Positions 1 through 8,871 of a stretch of DNA of 64,000 bases are shown in pieces (within the stretch, counting starts at the first letter, position 1; every line of letters starts with the position of its first letter). This DNA is from Olivibacter jilunii. Its GTDB lineage: Bacteria > Bacteroidota > Bacteroidia > Sphingobacteriales > Sphingobacteriaceae. The stretch lies in NCBI RefSeq assembly GCF_900607235.1, contig NZ_LR027852.1:248001-312000 (forward strand), in the 5' to 3' direction. The notes beneath the pieces were generated by a model. That model ran no database searches. It saw only the letters and a list, made by a program, of their open reading frames with translations, and was not told the DNA's origin. A program made the position numbers and the translations under genes.

Positions 1-2
1 CC

Positions 3-449
3 GCTGTCAGTATAGAGCAGTTAGCGGGACGGATGAAGTACCATAATCAATTTATCGACTCACTGCTAAATAAATACGAAAAAACCTATTTGGTTGATAA
101 GGAAAAAATGTATCTAGAGGGATTCAAAAAGCAGCTTGCACACTATATGTCCTTAGAAAATCATTTATTGGGAGTTTCTGAGATCGGTTTGCAACAACGT
201 GTAACAAAATACCGGGAAGGTGGCGAGGATGCGCTTGATAGAACCATTGCAGGGCTTTCCGCGCTAGAAAGGCTCCAAACTCAGGTAGGTCGCGAATTAA
301 TGGCGGATGCACAGTTTGTCATATCAGGTACCCGTTTCTTTTCCACATTGCAGATTATCTTATCTATCGTAATCGGAATAATGGTAGTGGTACTTGTGTT
401 AGCATCCAAAAGTGTGATAAAGAAAAAACAACCGTTTAATTTAAACTAG
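3..449 (+). CDS. Four-helix-bundle sensor-type membrane protein, C-terminal part only
   Basis: The frame is open leftward from the first ATG (33) to the window edge, so this is the C-terminal end of a longer protein. The visible residues form long charged and hydrophobic helices (for example SIEQLAGRMKYHNQF) followed by one membrane helix around the stretch TLQIILSIVIGIMVVVLVLA, and a short basic tail. This resembles the four-helix-bundle ligand-binding module of chemoreceptor and histidine-kinase sensors (4HB_MCP type), but no kinase, HAMP or signalling domain follows the membrane helix. It may therefore be a stand-alone periplasmic bundle anchored at its C-terminus, or a family I do not recognise. 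It faces the convergent DUF1049 gene with only 3 bases between the stop codons, so no terminator separates them. Confidence 0.55.
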   Translation, partial: AVSIEQLAGRMKYHNQFIDSLLNKYEKTYLVDKEKMYLEGFKKQLAHYMSLENHLLGVSEIGLQQRVTKYREGGEDALDRTIAGLSALERLQTQVGRELMADAQFVISGTRFFSTLQIILSIVIGIMVVVLVLASKSVIKKKQPFNLN

Positions 450-452
450 CTT

Positions 453-758
453 TTAATCAAGATACTTCCGATCATCTTCTGAAAGATTGGAACGGTAAGG
501 GTCAGTTAACTCTTCTGATTTTGTATTCGTGCTTGTTTGAAAGTTTTGTGATGGGGGATTCAATTTTTCAGTTTTTCTCCTGGGTCGTCCTAAAAGGAAG
601 CCAACAATAACGCCAAAAGCAAACATACTACCCAAGATAGCAAGTTTAGGAATGTAACGGTCACCGAAAATCCAAAAGATTACTTCATCCGTGTTTTTCA
701 TTAAAATAATGGTAACCAAAACCGTTAAAATAATAATGAAGATAGTTTTTGCGCTCAT
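453..758 (-). CDS. LapA/DUF1049-type small membrane protein
   Basis: A 101-residue inner-membrane protein with two hydrophobic helices, about residues 4-20 and 38-58, separated by a short loop with the pattern NTDEVIFWIFGD. The second helix ends in GFLLGRPRRK, and a polar cytoplasmic tail of about 40 residues follows. This two-helix plan with a basic stop after the second helix is typical of DUF1049 (lipopolysaccharide assembly protein A domain). In Proteobacteria LapA works with LapB in controlling LPS synthesis; whether this relative has that role in Bacteroidota is not known to me. The tail ends in DDRKYLD. It reads toward the truncated sensor gene and has a free-standing upstream region of about 95 bases before the large gene that follows it on the same strand. 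Confidence 0.6.
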   Translation of the reverse strand: MSAKTIFIIILTVLVTIILMKNTDEVIFWIFGDRYIPKLAILGSMFAFGVIVGFLLGRPRRKTEKLNPPSQNFQTSTNTKSEELTDPYRSNLSEDDRKYLD

Positions 759-852
759 AAGCTTATTTTTTGAACTAAAATAACTCTTTTCATAATAAGA
801 TCAACTAATATGCCAACTTATGGAACATGTAAGTGTTCTATTTGTTTGTTTT

Positions 853-3708
853 TCAATAGGTATAGCTTACCCCGTACGTGAATACAATATTTTTTGGGCT
901 TGCATCATTAACATAAATAGCGCGTACACCGGCATCGAAATTTGGTAAATAGAACCGGAGAATATTTAGGTCGGCACGTAATTCTATACCTAAAGTGCGG
1001 GGAGAGAATTGATTTTGTCGCCCAAAATTTTCGAAATCGGCAAATACTCCTGCTTTAAGTCGCTTAATAAAAGCAAGTGGACTAATGTCCCAATCAGGAT
1101 AAGCAATAGGAAATCGATAGTCCAAAAATAAAGTATTATGTACGTCGGTAGTGAGAAGTTGATCATATCCGCTAACCATCGGAATATCGTTAGATAAACG
1201 GTAATCACCGTTCCTTTCCTGAAAATTAAAACGTGCCTGAAGCGAATGGTTGTTTACTAAACCGGGAAAGTAAAAAGTAGATTTCATGGAAAAAAGGTTT
1301 CCCGATAAACGTCGATCAAAAACCATACTTCTATAGATGAAATTCAGGTTCTGTCCCCATTTTGGCGCAAGATCCAGCAAACTCCTTCTGCTGTTTCTGT
1401 TGAAATAGTACTGCAGAAGAAGCGGAAATCGTACCTGGGAAAAATTCGGTAAAGAAATGTTCTTTAAACTGATGTCATAACGCCAAGTATAACTGGTCCC
1501 AATGGATACACCGGTGTTATAAAGCGTGTTCAGTCGGTTAAAAGTTAAAGGGATGGTGGTTTTAAGCTCGGTATGGTGTTCTCTCCATCGGAGAGGGACG
1601 CGCTCATTGGGGTTGTTCTGAAGCCTAACACTGCTTAACTGCGCTTGATTGCGATACTCAACGGTGAATTTGGGAAACCAGCGTTTCAAGGAAGCACTGA
1701 CGTAGTAGTCGGTACGACTGGTATTCTGGTCATAATTAAATCCAATTCGAGTGGAAAGCGTGTTCAGTAAGTTGTCAGACATCAGTTGCAAGCCTAGATC
1801 AAAATTGTCTATACTGGAGATGTCATCGCCCACCGGAGAAATGCTGTGAAAATTAAAAAGGTGCTGAATGTCTTTATAAGGCCTTGAGGCAAAAGTTTTC
1901 GTCGGAATGAAGGTAGACGTGTCTGTTATATTTTCTTGCTGTATAAGCGGCTTAAAATAGCTTATAAAGGAATCTCCGCTAGGGGTGATAGACTGACGGA
2001 ATGCTTCCTCCAAATTTAGCTTGCTAATCATATAGCCATTTACCTGATAATTATTGAAATAAATGCTTCCTGAAGATTCATCAAAGTAAGGGTTGGTTGC
2101 GCCAAATTTGATATTGGTGATTTGTTGGGGGGCTTCTCCTGAATAAGGTAACAGATAAAGGTTGTCGATACCATTGTAATGAGCTTTGAATAAGATGCCT
2201 TGCGGAATATAGATCGGTCTTTCTAACTGTTGCTTCTGCCACTCCATCAATAGTCGGCTTTCTCCCGTTTGGAGGTTAACTTCAAGCAACGTGGCACCCT
2301 GTTGTTGAACGGCGGTAGTAATGACCTTTGTTCCGCTGCTGTCAAAAGAAGGAGTTTGGACATTGAGGTTTGCAGGCAGAGCAATCCGCCTTTCCTCTGC
2401 ACCGGTCGTGCTGTTTAAGATAAGTAGCGATGCCCTGTTTTCGAGATTGATTTCTATTGTGGCAATATGCATCCCATCGGCGCTCAAAGCAGGAGAGAAC
2501 AGGCGTGTTTTAAAGGTCAGTTGTTTGTATTTTTTACTGGCTAGGTCATATACATTAATGACATGAAAATTTCTTTTCAAATACCGCTTATCATAGCGAA
2601 GCTCGTCCCAGGTAATCTTGTTGCCACCATAAGAAAAATGCGGCTCGGTTTGTATTCCGGTTTTTATGACCTCTTCTATCCGGTTATCTGCTGTGATCGA
2701 AACGATCTTTGGTACACTATGGTTGCTTCTTTGTAAGGCTAGTGTGTTACCATTTGGAAGTGCTTTTGGAAACAAAAAATCAATTATTTCAGACCGACTT
2801 CCCGGAAAAGATGTGTAGGTTAATGGGTTGGTTTTTTTCAACTGATCCCGCCATAAGCTATCAAGCTCTTCCACCGTTTTCTTATGCCAGGATTCCGTGT
2901 TGTAACCCGTTAATGTCTTTAAGCTGCTACTGAAATTGTAAGGTCTAATTGGGTTCTTGGCAATCCGTGTCATCAGGTCTTCTAGAAAATTTTCACCATA
3001 GTCTCTTCGCATCTTCGTCGTCATAAAATACCCAAGTTGATAATAACCCGGAGTGATATATTTTAGCGATCCTAAGAAGTCTTTTTGATAGCTATATTTT
3101 TTACCACTTAGTGTATTTGTTCTAAATGGAAGTTCCCATGAAGGCAAGCGACCTCGACCGGCGGTGCTGAGGGTTGTCTCGATTCCTACAGCGTCGCCCT
3201 CATAGAACCAAGGTGGGAGTGTGATGCCGAAAATAGCTAGGGCTAGTTGTTCAAAAAGTGGCGCTTTTAAATACCCGGAAATCTTATCGAATTGCACCAC
3301 ATGACGAAGCTCATGCACGGCCAAACTATTGAGCCAATCCTGGTAATCCATTTGCTGCGGTGGGGTAGTGCTGAATTCAGAACGGCGCGGCCCGAGTTGT
3401 ACAAAACCATTGGAAACCACGTCTCGATTTTGCAAAATAATCGAAATTTTTCTTGGTTTTTTACCAATTGATTTGCTGACTTTGGCTAGGACTGATTCTA
3501 AGACATAGGTTAGACGCTGGGCCTGATTCTCAAATTCAGCAGGAAAAATAACTTGGAATTCGGGTGTTTGTATTTCTCTCCACTTTACACTTGGAGGGTT
3601 TTGGTAGTCGTCGAAAATCTGTGAAAATGCCAATGATGAATAAAAAAGTGATATTGTTAATGATAATGTATTGATAAGAAGTGTTTTATATTTATTTTTT
3701 TGAGTCAT
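853..3708 (-). CDS. Secreted gluzincin-like protease fused to beta-propeller and C-terminal outer-membrane barrel
   Basis: A 951-residue protein with a signal peptide (hydrophobic residues 10-28, cleavage near AFSQ). Residues of about 40-290 look like a zinc metalloprotease of the MA clan: HELRH near residue 133 is an HExxH motif, and WFYEGDAV about 30 residues later supplies the expected third ligand, Glu. Residues of about 300-590 carry TolB/PD40-like propeller strands with SADG- and DSSG-type turns. The last 350 residues alternate polar and hydrophobic strands and end in FTYGVSYTY, with an aromatic last residue as in outer-membrane barrels (surface-antigen D15 style). Databases often label such proteins simply TolB-like. 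The combination suggests a surface or periplasmic peptidase anchored by its own barrel. Substrate and partners cannot be read from the sequence. It stands alone, with a long AT-rich stretch upstream. Confidence 0.65.
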   Translation of the reverse strand: MTQKNKYKTLLINTLSLTISLFYSSLAFSQIFDDYQNPPSVKWREIQTPEFQVIFPAEFENQAQRLTYVLESVLAKVSKSIGKKPRKISIILQNRDVVSNGFVQLGPRRSEFSTTPPQQMDYQDWLNSLAVHELRHVVQFDKISGYLKAPLFEQLALAIFGITLPPWFYEGDAVGIETTLSTAGRGRLPSWELPFRTNTLSGKKYSYQKDFLGSLKYITPGYYQLGYFMTTKMRRDYGENFLEDLMTRIAKNPIRPYNFSSSLKTLTGYNTESWHKKTVEELDSLWRDQLKKTNPLTYTSFPGSRSEIIDFLFPKALPNGNTLALQRSNHSVPKIVSITADNRIEEVIKTGIQTEPHFSYGGNKITWDELRYDKRYLKRNFHVINVYDLASKKYKQLTFKTRLFSPALSADGMHIATIEINLENRASLLILNSTTGAEERRIALPANLNVQTPSFDSSGTKVITTAVQQQGATLLEVNLQTGESRLLMEWQKQQLERPIYIPQGILFKAHYNGIDNLYLLPYSGEAPQQITNIKFGATNPYFDESSGSIYFNNYQVNGYMISKLNLEEAFRQSITPSGDSFISYFKPLIQQENITDTSTFIPTKTFASRPYKDIQHLFNFHSISPVGDDISSIDNFDLGLQLMSDNLLNTLSTRIGFNYDQNTSRTDYYVSASLKRWFPKFTVEYRNQAQLSSVRLQNNPNERVPLRWREHHTELKTTIPLTFNRLNTLYNTGVSIGTSYTWRYDISLKNISLPNFSQVRFPLLLQYYFNRNSRRSLLDLAPKWGQNLNFIYRSMVFDRRLSGNLFSMKSTFYFPGLVNNHSLQARFNFQERNGDYRLSNDIPMVSGYDQLLTTDVHNTLFLDYRFPIAYPDWDISPLAFIKRLKAGVFADFENFGRQNQFSPRTLGIELRADLNILRFYLPNFDAGVRAIYVNDASPKNIVFTYGVSYTY

Positions 3709-5050
3709 TACAACAGATTGCTAAAAATATTAGTTTTTTATTGGTTGGTTAATTGTTTGATATATTTATTTTTTGTTAATATAAAGTTTAAAACTAATTG
3801 ATTTTTAATTTTTTATTATTTATTAAGATGTTTGAATAAGTGCTTTATGTCTTGTGTTTTTTTACGAATTTTAGCGAACAGTAGCCTCTTTGTGTGTATT
3901 TCGTAAATGTATTTAATTTTTTTTACAACGCTACACTATCTATGGTTTTTTTTTGCGTGTCTTCTCTTCAAATGTTTGATCTCGACTCTTCCAGGTTTTC
4001 GCATCATCGAGTTGTAGGCTTCCATTTGTTGCGTGTAGTTTCTTTCATAATCTTTGAAAAGTACTATTTATTTAAAGGCATGGTAAGCTGGAAAAAAATG
4101 CTCCTATATCGAAACAAAAAAAGATCTTATGGTGTGGGTGGGCCTTCTTTTTGTGGAGTGATCAATAGGGTTAATTGCCTGTTAAGAAGTTCATATCGAG
4201 TGCTGTTTTTTTTTCGAGAAGATCGGTTCCTTTTTTTCTCGCTCTTTTCAGCTTGTTTTAAAGTTACAGAAGTTTGTAATGTAGGTGCAGGAGGGTCGTT
4301 TTTTTAAAGTATAGCTATTGACCCGAGCGTGAATTGTAATCGTTTTTTTCTTTCTTTTTCTAATACTTAGTGTAATTTATGTCTTATTTTTTTGAGTGTT
4401 TTATTCGTATTCACATTGCTTGAATATACTGGCAGCTTCAAGAATCCTCAGCAAGATAATAAGCCAGCTATAACCTTAACTAGTAAATACAAAGTCATCT
4501 CTTTTCAGCGGAGCTTTTGTTGCCTATAAAAATTGCTTGGTCTATATGATTTTTTAATTCGGTTAGCCATTTTAAATAGCTCTGCCTCCCGTAATAGAAA
4601 CCCAAATCAATTTTCTCTTTGGATCCATTTGTCTATGAGCGCTAAGTGGTATTATCTAATTTCTCCATTTTTATTTTCGAGCAATAATAAAGACGTACGC
4701 GGGCTATGTTTAGTGGTCGTTTTAGGATGGCATTGCGAAAATTTTAGCAAGCCAATAAAATACACTAAGCCTTGTCCGGCACAGATGGCACATGGAGTAA
4801 AAATCTGTCGATGCTGATCTTATACCCGTCGCCTTGTTGCCTTAAAATGCATACTTGACTTTCAATAGTTAGCGCGCTTTGCAATAAAGAGACTGCTTTT
4901 TAACGCTTTTAAGGGCCGAATAAGATTTTAACCTTCTTGGTGGCCGCTTTGGGTTTTGTTTCCTTAAAAGGTCTGAAAAGGGCTTAAAATCGAGTCTGTA
5001 TTTTTCGGCTAAGGTCTTTTCCTTTTTTATACTTTCAAAAAGGCATAAAA
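3709..5050. other. 1.3-kb AT-rich intergenic region without a convincing gene
   Basis: This stretch separates two divergently transcribed envelope genes. It is very AT-rich, with many T7-T9 runs on the plus strand (around 3950, 4207, 4230, 4300 and 4342). Two open frames occur (3894-4307 and 4533-4817), but their translations are rich in Phe, Ser, Cys and Arg with no domain-like pattern, so I do not call them. I see no tRNA, no rRNA and no clear tmRNA or RNase P signature. It may hold a decayed gene, a long leader or an unrecognised RNA. Confidence 0.5.
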
Positions 5051-5062
5051 ATGTTACCTTTG
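5033..5062 (+). promoter_or_regulatory. Bacteroidota-type promoter for the PagL-like gene
   Basis: TACCTTTG at 5055-5062 matches the Bacteroidota -7 consensus TAnnTTTG. The -33 region near 5033 (CTTTC) is a poor match. The element overlaps an upstream ATG (5051), so that ATG cannot begin the translated product; the ATG at 5087 is the better start. Confidence 0.5.
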
Positions 5063-5086
5063 CGCTCCCCCATTTTGCAATTAAAT

Positions 5087-6268
5087 ATGTTGAAATTGTC
5101 GAAAATCGTTTTCTCTTTTCTATTACTTTTTACGGTAGCTACCCACAAATCATGGGCCCAATTTCATCCCCGGTATTTGTCTCTATCAGATTCTTCATCA
5201 ATAAATATTAGTGAAAAGAAGCATTTCGTGATTCAACTGGAACACGAAAATGGAGGCGTATTAACGGGTAATGAACGAGCGAAGGAATCCTTAAGGGATG
5301 CCTATTATAATGCTTTTAATTTGAAAATCGGTTGGCAAACCAAGCACGGAGGCGATGTTTACCACCAGCTTTACAATTACCCCGTATATGGTGTAGGGTT
5401 GTATTCCAGTACTTTTGGACTTGATCATGTTGGAGATCCCTATGCTGTTTATGGCTTTGTTTCCATCCCCATTAAACCGCGCGTAAACCGTCGGTGGAAC
5501 TTCAATTATCGCATTTCCCTTGGTCTATCCGTTAGATTTAATCCCTATAGCGAGGACGAGAATCCCTTCAATTTAATTATTGGTACAAAAAACAATGTTT
5601 TTATTGATTTTGGTGGTCAAGTTAACTATACATTGAGTCGGCATTTTCAGATCGGAGCCGGTTTGGCCTTCCATCATTTTTCCAATGGGGCATTAAAACT
5701 ACCTAACACAGGTATTAATCTGCTTCCTTTCACAGCTGCCGTGACTTATGTGCCCAATGCGAAAACCTTCGATTTTCGCAAGCAATATATTGTCCCGAAC
5801 CCGAAAGAAGACGAACTTCAGTTTAGCTATGCATTTGGTTTTAAACAATTGGATGAGGATAATGAGCGAAAATACTTTAAATCGACTATCGGTGTCTTTT
5901 GGAGTCGCTATTTAGGATATAAATGGCGTCTAGGACTCGGCGCTAATATTTTTTATTCTGCCTCTGCCAACGATCCGGAAGTGGCGGGCGATAAAGAAAG
6001 CTCTTTTAATGCCTTGTTTTCGGGAGGGCCGGCATTCTATATCGACCATTTGTTGACATCCAAGTTGTATTTGAATGGGAACGTAGGTTACTATTTGCAT
6101 CGAAATGAATTTAACCGGGAAACAAAGCCGATGTATCTGCGGATAGGTGGCCGATATTATGTTTATAAAGACTTCTTTGCTGGTGTATCTATTAAGGCAC
6201 ACGCAGGTAAGGCAGATTTTATCGAGTGGACCACCGGTTATACCTTGGATCTTCGTAAAAGGAAATAA
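5087..6268 (+). CDS. Acyloxyacyl hydrolase, PagL-like lipid A 3-O-deacylase
   Basis: A secreted outer-membrane protein of 393 residues from the chosen start. The start at 5087 gives a clean signal peptide (MLKLSKIVFSFLLLF, cleavage near SWAQ); an ATG 36 bases upstream lies inside the promoter. The motif HHFSNGALKLPNTG near residues 196-210 matches the PagL active-site signature, a His-x-Ser pair followed by an N-G and P-N-x-G pattern. The surrounding residues alternate like a small barrel. PagL removes the 3-O-linked acyl chain from lipid A in the outer membrane. At nearly 400 residues this is much longer than classical PagL (about 170), as is usual for Bacteroidota members, and the extra C-terminal half also looks like barrel strands. 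It is monocistronic and converges on the LptF/G gene. Family assignment is good; the exact lipid substrate is inferred. Confidence 0.75.
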   Translation: MLKLSKIVFSFLLLFTVATHKSWAQFHPRYLSLSDSSSINISEKKHFVIQLEHENGGVLTGNERAKESLRDAYYNAFNLKIGWQTKHGGDVYHQLYNYPVYGVGLYSSTFGLDHVGDPYAVYGFVSIPIKPRVNRRWNFNYRISLGLSVRFNPYSEDENPFNLIIGTKNNVFIDFGGQVNYTLSRHFQIGAGLAFHHFSNGALKLPNTGINLLPFTAAVTYVPNAKTFDFRKQYIVPNPKEDELQFSYAFGFKQLDEDNERKYFKSTIGVFWSRYLGYKWRLGLGANIFYSASANDPEVAGDKESSFNALFSGGPAFYIDHLLTSKLYLNGNVGYYLHRNEFNRETKPMYLRIGGRYYVYKDFFAGVSIKAHAGKADFIEWTTGYTLDLRKRK

Positions 6269-6321
6269 GCCATAAATTGACGTCTGTTTTAGATCAAAAT
6301 CGCCATCAATGAAAATAGAAC

Positions 6322-7398
6322 CTATTTAGGTGCTTTATAAAGAAGATAGAGGCCCACACCGAGAAAGATCAGACTGGGGATAAAAGCCGCCAAAAGAGGA
6401 GGGAGGCCTCCCTTTAGTGAGAACATATTGGCAAACTGAATAAACAGAATATAGGTAAAACTAAGCGCTATTCCGACGCCGAGACTTAAACCGATTCCAC
6501 CACGTACCTTTTTGGATGATAAGGAGACTCCCATCAAAGTAAGAATGTAAGCAGAGAACGGATAAATAAAACGCTTGTACTTCTCCAGCTTGAGGTCGGT
6601 CATTCTACCGGTACCTCGTATTTTCTCTTTCTCAATATTTTCATTTAACTCCTGGGTGGTCATGGCCATAAATACGTTGTCGCGAATTTCAAAATCTCTC
6701 GGTGACATATCCAAGGTGGTGTCCTTGGATGTACCCTTTATCATTTTTTCGTTTAAGCCATTTACTATACGAATTGTATAGTTCTCAATCTTCCAATTGT
6801 TTTTGACGGAGTCCCAGGTAATCCGGTCGGCAATCAATTTTTCCTGTAATTCTTGCCCTTTAAAGGTTTCCAAAATAAAATTGTAACCTACTTTGCGGTC
6901 GTTGTCAAAATTGTCGATATAAACAAAGCTGTTTTTGTCTATCTGCATATGGGTGGAACTCTTACTGTTATTGTCGATAGGTTTTACATAAATATTCTCA
7001 AAACCTATTTTCAGTTTGTTGGTTCGCGGAATAATATAGATGTTAAAAATCAGTGTGACTAGGCAGATTATCGAGGCTGCTATAAAATAAGGTCTCAAAA
7101 AACGTCGGAAACTCATACCACCATTTAAAATTGGCACGATTTCGGTTTGATCAGCCATTTTAGCGGTAAAGAAAATAACAGCAATAAAATTGATCAACGG
7201 ACTGAGGAAATTGAGATAAAATGGAATGAAGCCGGCATAGTATTCGAAAACAATCTTAGAAAGCGGCGCATGGTTTTTGAGAAAGTCATCCATGCGTTCC
7301 GAGATATCAAAGATAACAGCCACAACAGTGAAAATAGCCATCGTAAACACAAAAGTGCCAAGGTATTTTTTTATTATGTATTTATCGATGATGTTCAC
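6322..7398 (-). CDS. LptF/LptG-family LPS-export permease
   Basis: A 358-residue inner-membrane permease of the YjgP/YjgQ family, part of the LptB2FG ABC transporter that extracts LPS and pushes it along the Lpt bridge. The sequence shows three N-terminal membrane helices (about residues 14-35, 50-75 and 98-122), a periplasmic beta-rich domain of about residues 125-265, and three C-terminal helices ending at YLLYKAPK. The N-terminus IIDKYIIKKYLGTF and the cytoplasmic loop DQTEIVPILNGGMSFRRFLRPYF are typical. The start is GTG, placed directly behind a block of five T-rich heptamers. The gene follows tgt on the same strand across a spacer made mostly of 7-bp repeats. Family certain; whether it plays the LptF or LptG role cannot be decided, since both look alike in Bacteroidota. 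lptD lies elsewhere in the window at 23567-26266. Confidence 0.88.
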   Translation of the reverse strand: MNIIDKYIIKKYLGTFVFTMAIFTVVAVIFDISERMDDFLKNHAPLSKIVFEYYAGFIPFYLNFLSPLINFIAVIFFTAKMADQTEIVPILNGGMSFRRFLRPYFIAASIICLVTLIFNIYIIPRTNKLKIGFENIYVKPIDNNSKSSTHMQIDKNSFVYIDNFDNDRKVGYNFILETFKGQELQEKLIADRITWDSVKNNWKIENYTIRIVNGLNEKMIKGTSKDTTLDMSPRDFEIRDNVFMAMTTQELNENIEKEKIRGTGRMTDLKLEKYKRFIYPFSAYILTLMGVSLSSKKVRGGIGLSLGVGIALSFTYILFIQFANMFSLKGGLPPLLAAFIPSLIFLGVGLYLLYKAPK

Positions 7399-7433
7399 TT
7401 GAAAATTGAAAAATCAAAATTAAAAATTAAAAA
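7399..7433 (-). repeat. T-rich heptamer block before lptF/G
   Basis: Five consecutive 7-mers read on the minus strand as TTTTTAA, TTTTTAA, TTTTGAT, TTTTCAA, TTTTCAA and end exactly at the GTG start codon. Similar blocks precede purC, cinA and the lipoprotein gene ending at 40485. Confidence 0.85.
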
Positions 7434-7493
7434 GCTCATTGGCTAATTAGCTAGATGGGGTTTGCGCTACTCGTAACCAAGCCAATAACGGAC

Positions 7494-7577
7494 AACCAAC
7501 AACCAACAACCAACAACCAACAACCAACAACCAACAACCAATAACCAATAACCAACAACCAATAACTAACAACTACT
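7494..7577. repeat. AACCAAC heptamer tandem array
   Basis: Twelve 7-mers in perfect phase: six AACCAAC, then AACCAAT twice, AACCAAC, AACCAAT, AACTAAC and AACTACT. The array runs into the tgt stop codon (7576-7578). In the tgt transcript it reads as GTTGGTT units directly after the stop. Spacers of this kind recur at 17980, 26267 and 29367. Confidence 0.95.
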
Positions 7578-8706
7578 ATAACCGTTCTCCCAACTGTTTA
7601 ACCATTTTGTTTTTCCATTCGTAAAACGTTCCTTCCAGAATTTTAGTACGGGCCTCCTGTACTAACCAAAGGTAGAAATGCAGGTTATGTAAAGTAGCTA
7701 TCTGAGCGCCTAAAAGTTCCTTCGAGTGAATTAAATGGCGTAAATAGGCCTTACTATAGAACAGGTCGGTATGCAAATCGCTATCCGGATCTATTGGCGA
7801 GAAATCTGCCTCCCATTTCTTGTTTTTGATATTGATAATGCCATTTCTTGTAAATAACATGCCATTTCGGGCGTTGCGTGTAGGCATAACACAATCAAAC
7901 ATGTCAATACCCAAAGCGATATTTTCTAAAATGTTAATAGGTGTACCCACTCCCATTAGATAGCGTGGTTTGTCAAAAGGTAAGATTGCGTTTACCACCT
8001 CTGTCATCGCATACATTTCCTCGGCTGGTTCTCCTACGGATAATCCTCCAATAGCATTTCCGTCACGACCGAATGAAGCGATCGTTTCCGCCGATTTTTC
8101 CCGAAGATCTCTATATACCGATCCTTGCACAATTGGAAAAAGTGTTTGCTCGTAACCATATAAGGGATCAGTGTTATCGAATCGATCGCAGCATCTTTTT
8201 AACCAGCGATGTGTCATATCAAGCGATCTTTTTGCATAGCGATAGTCGCAAGGGTAAGGAGTGCATTCGTCGAAAGCCATGATGATGTCAGCGCCGATAA
8301 TGCGTTGCGTATCCATTACATTTTCAGGTGTAAAGAGGTGCTTCGATCCGTCAATATGAGAACGAAACGTGACGCCTTCTTCTTTGATTTTCCGCACCTC
8401 GGTAAGGGAATATACCTGATAACCTCCACTATCGGTTAATATGGGCTTGTCCCAACCATTAAATTTATGTAATCCACCGGCAGCCTGTATGACATCAAGA
8501 CCTGGCCTTAAATACAAATGATAGGTGTTGCCCAAAATTATTTGCGCTTGTATATCTTGTTTCAGTTCGTGTTGATGGACACCTTTTACTGAACCGGCCG
8601 TGCCGACGGGCATGAAGATAGGTGTTTGAATCGTACCATGTGCGGTGACTAATTCGCCGGCGCGAGCCTTTGAATTTTTATCAGTGGATTGTAGTGTAAA
8701 TTTCAT
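7576..8706 (-). CDS. tgt: Queuine tRNA-ribosyltransferase (tRNA-guanine transglycosylase)
   Basis: A 376-residue cytosolic enzyme that exchanges guanine-34 of GUN anticodons for the queuosine precursor preQ1. The whole length matches TGT: TDSGGYQVYSL (Asp-92 in the substrate pocket), FDECTPYPCDY, GGLSVGEP and the nucleophile region FDCVMPTRNARNG. Oddly, the zinc site that is CxCxxC...H in E. coli-type enzymes is lost: the matching segment reads IDPDSDLHTDLFYSKAYLRHL, with no cysteine. From memory this is shared by other Bacteroidota TGTs, so it is a lineage trait and not damage. It has its own promoter upstream (8743-8773) and is followed by lptF/G on the same strand across a heptamer array. 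Function assignment is secure; the lack of structural zinc is inferred from the missing ligands. Confidence 0.95.
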   Translation of the reverse strand: MKFTLQSTDKNSKARAGELVTAHGTIQTPIFMPVGTAGSVKGVHQHELKQDIQAQIILGNTYHLYLRPGLDVIQAAGGLHKFNGWDKPILTDSGGYQVYSLTEVRKIKEEGVTFRSHIDGSKHLFTPENVMDTQRIIGADIIMAFDECTPYPCDYRYAKRSLDMTHRWLKRCCDRFDNTDPLYGYEQTLFPIVQGSVYRDLREKSAETIASFGRDGNAIGGLSVGEPAEEMYAMTEVVNAILPFDKPRYLMGVGTPINILENIALGIDMFDCVMPTRNARNGMLFTRNGIINIKNKKWEADFSPIDPDSDLHTDLFYSKAYLRHLIHSKELLGAQIATLHNLHFYLWLVQEARTKILEGTFYEWKNKMVKQLGERL

Positions 8707-8742
8707 TTAAGGAATTGCCCTTAGCAAAAAATATTTAGTTTG

Positions 8743-8773
8743 CAAACTTAGACAAAATGCAATGATTATGCAA
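8743..8773 (-). promoter_or_regulatory. Promoter of tgt
   Basis: On the minus strand TTG (8773-8771), a 20-base spacer and TAAGTTTG (8750-8743) form a perfect match to the TTG-N19-20-TAnnTTTG consensus. The start codon follows about 37 bases later. Confidence 0.75.
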
Positions 8774-8812
8774 TCTCTTCGCGCAGGTCATTTTTTGCTT
8801 GAGTTCATTTGA

Positions 8813-8843
8813 TTGCGTATGCTACCAATTTTATCTAAGTTTG
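8813..8843 (+). promoter_or_regulatory. Promoter of the glycosyltransferase gene
   Basis: TTG at 8813-8815, a 20-base spacer, and TAAGTTTG at 8836-8843. It is divergent from the tgt promoter, and the two share the same -7 octamer. Transcription would start near 8850, about 20 bases ahead of the TTG start codon at 8872. Confidence 0.7.
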
Positions 8844-8871
8844 CAGCCACATACTACTATAATCAGATACT

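Noticed and set aside
3894-4307. Open frame of 137 codons in the AT-rich region
   Set aside because: Composition is dominated by Phe, Ser, Leu and Cys from T-runs, no domain pattern, no promoter or conserved context.
4533-4817. Open frame of 94 codons
   Set aside because: No recognisable sequence pattern; looks like chance reading of AT-rich DNA.
7494-7577. CRISPR array
   Set aside because: Units are 7 bp without spacers; no cas genes in the window.
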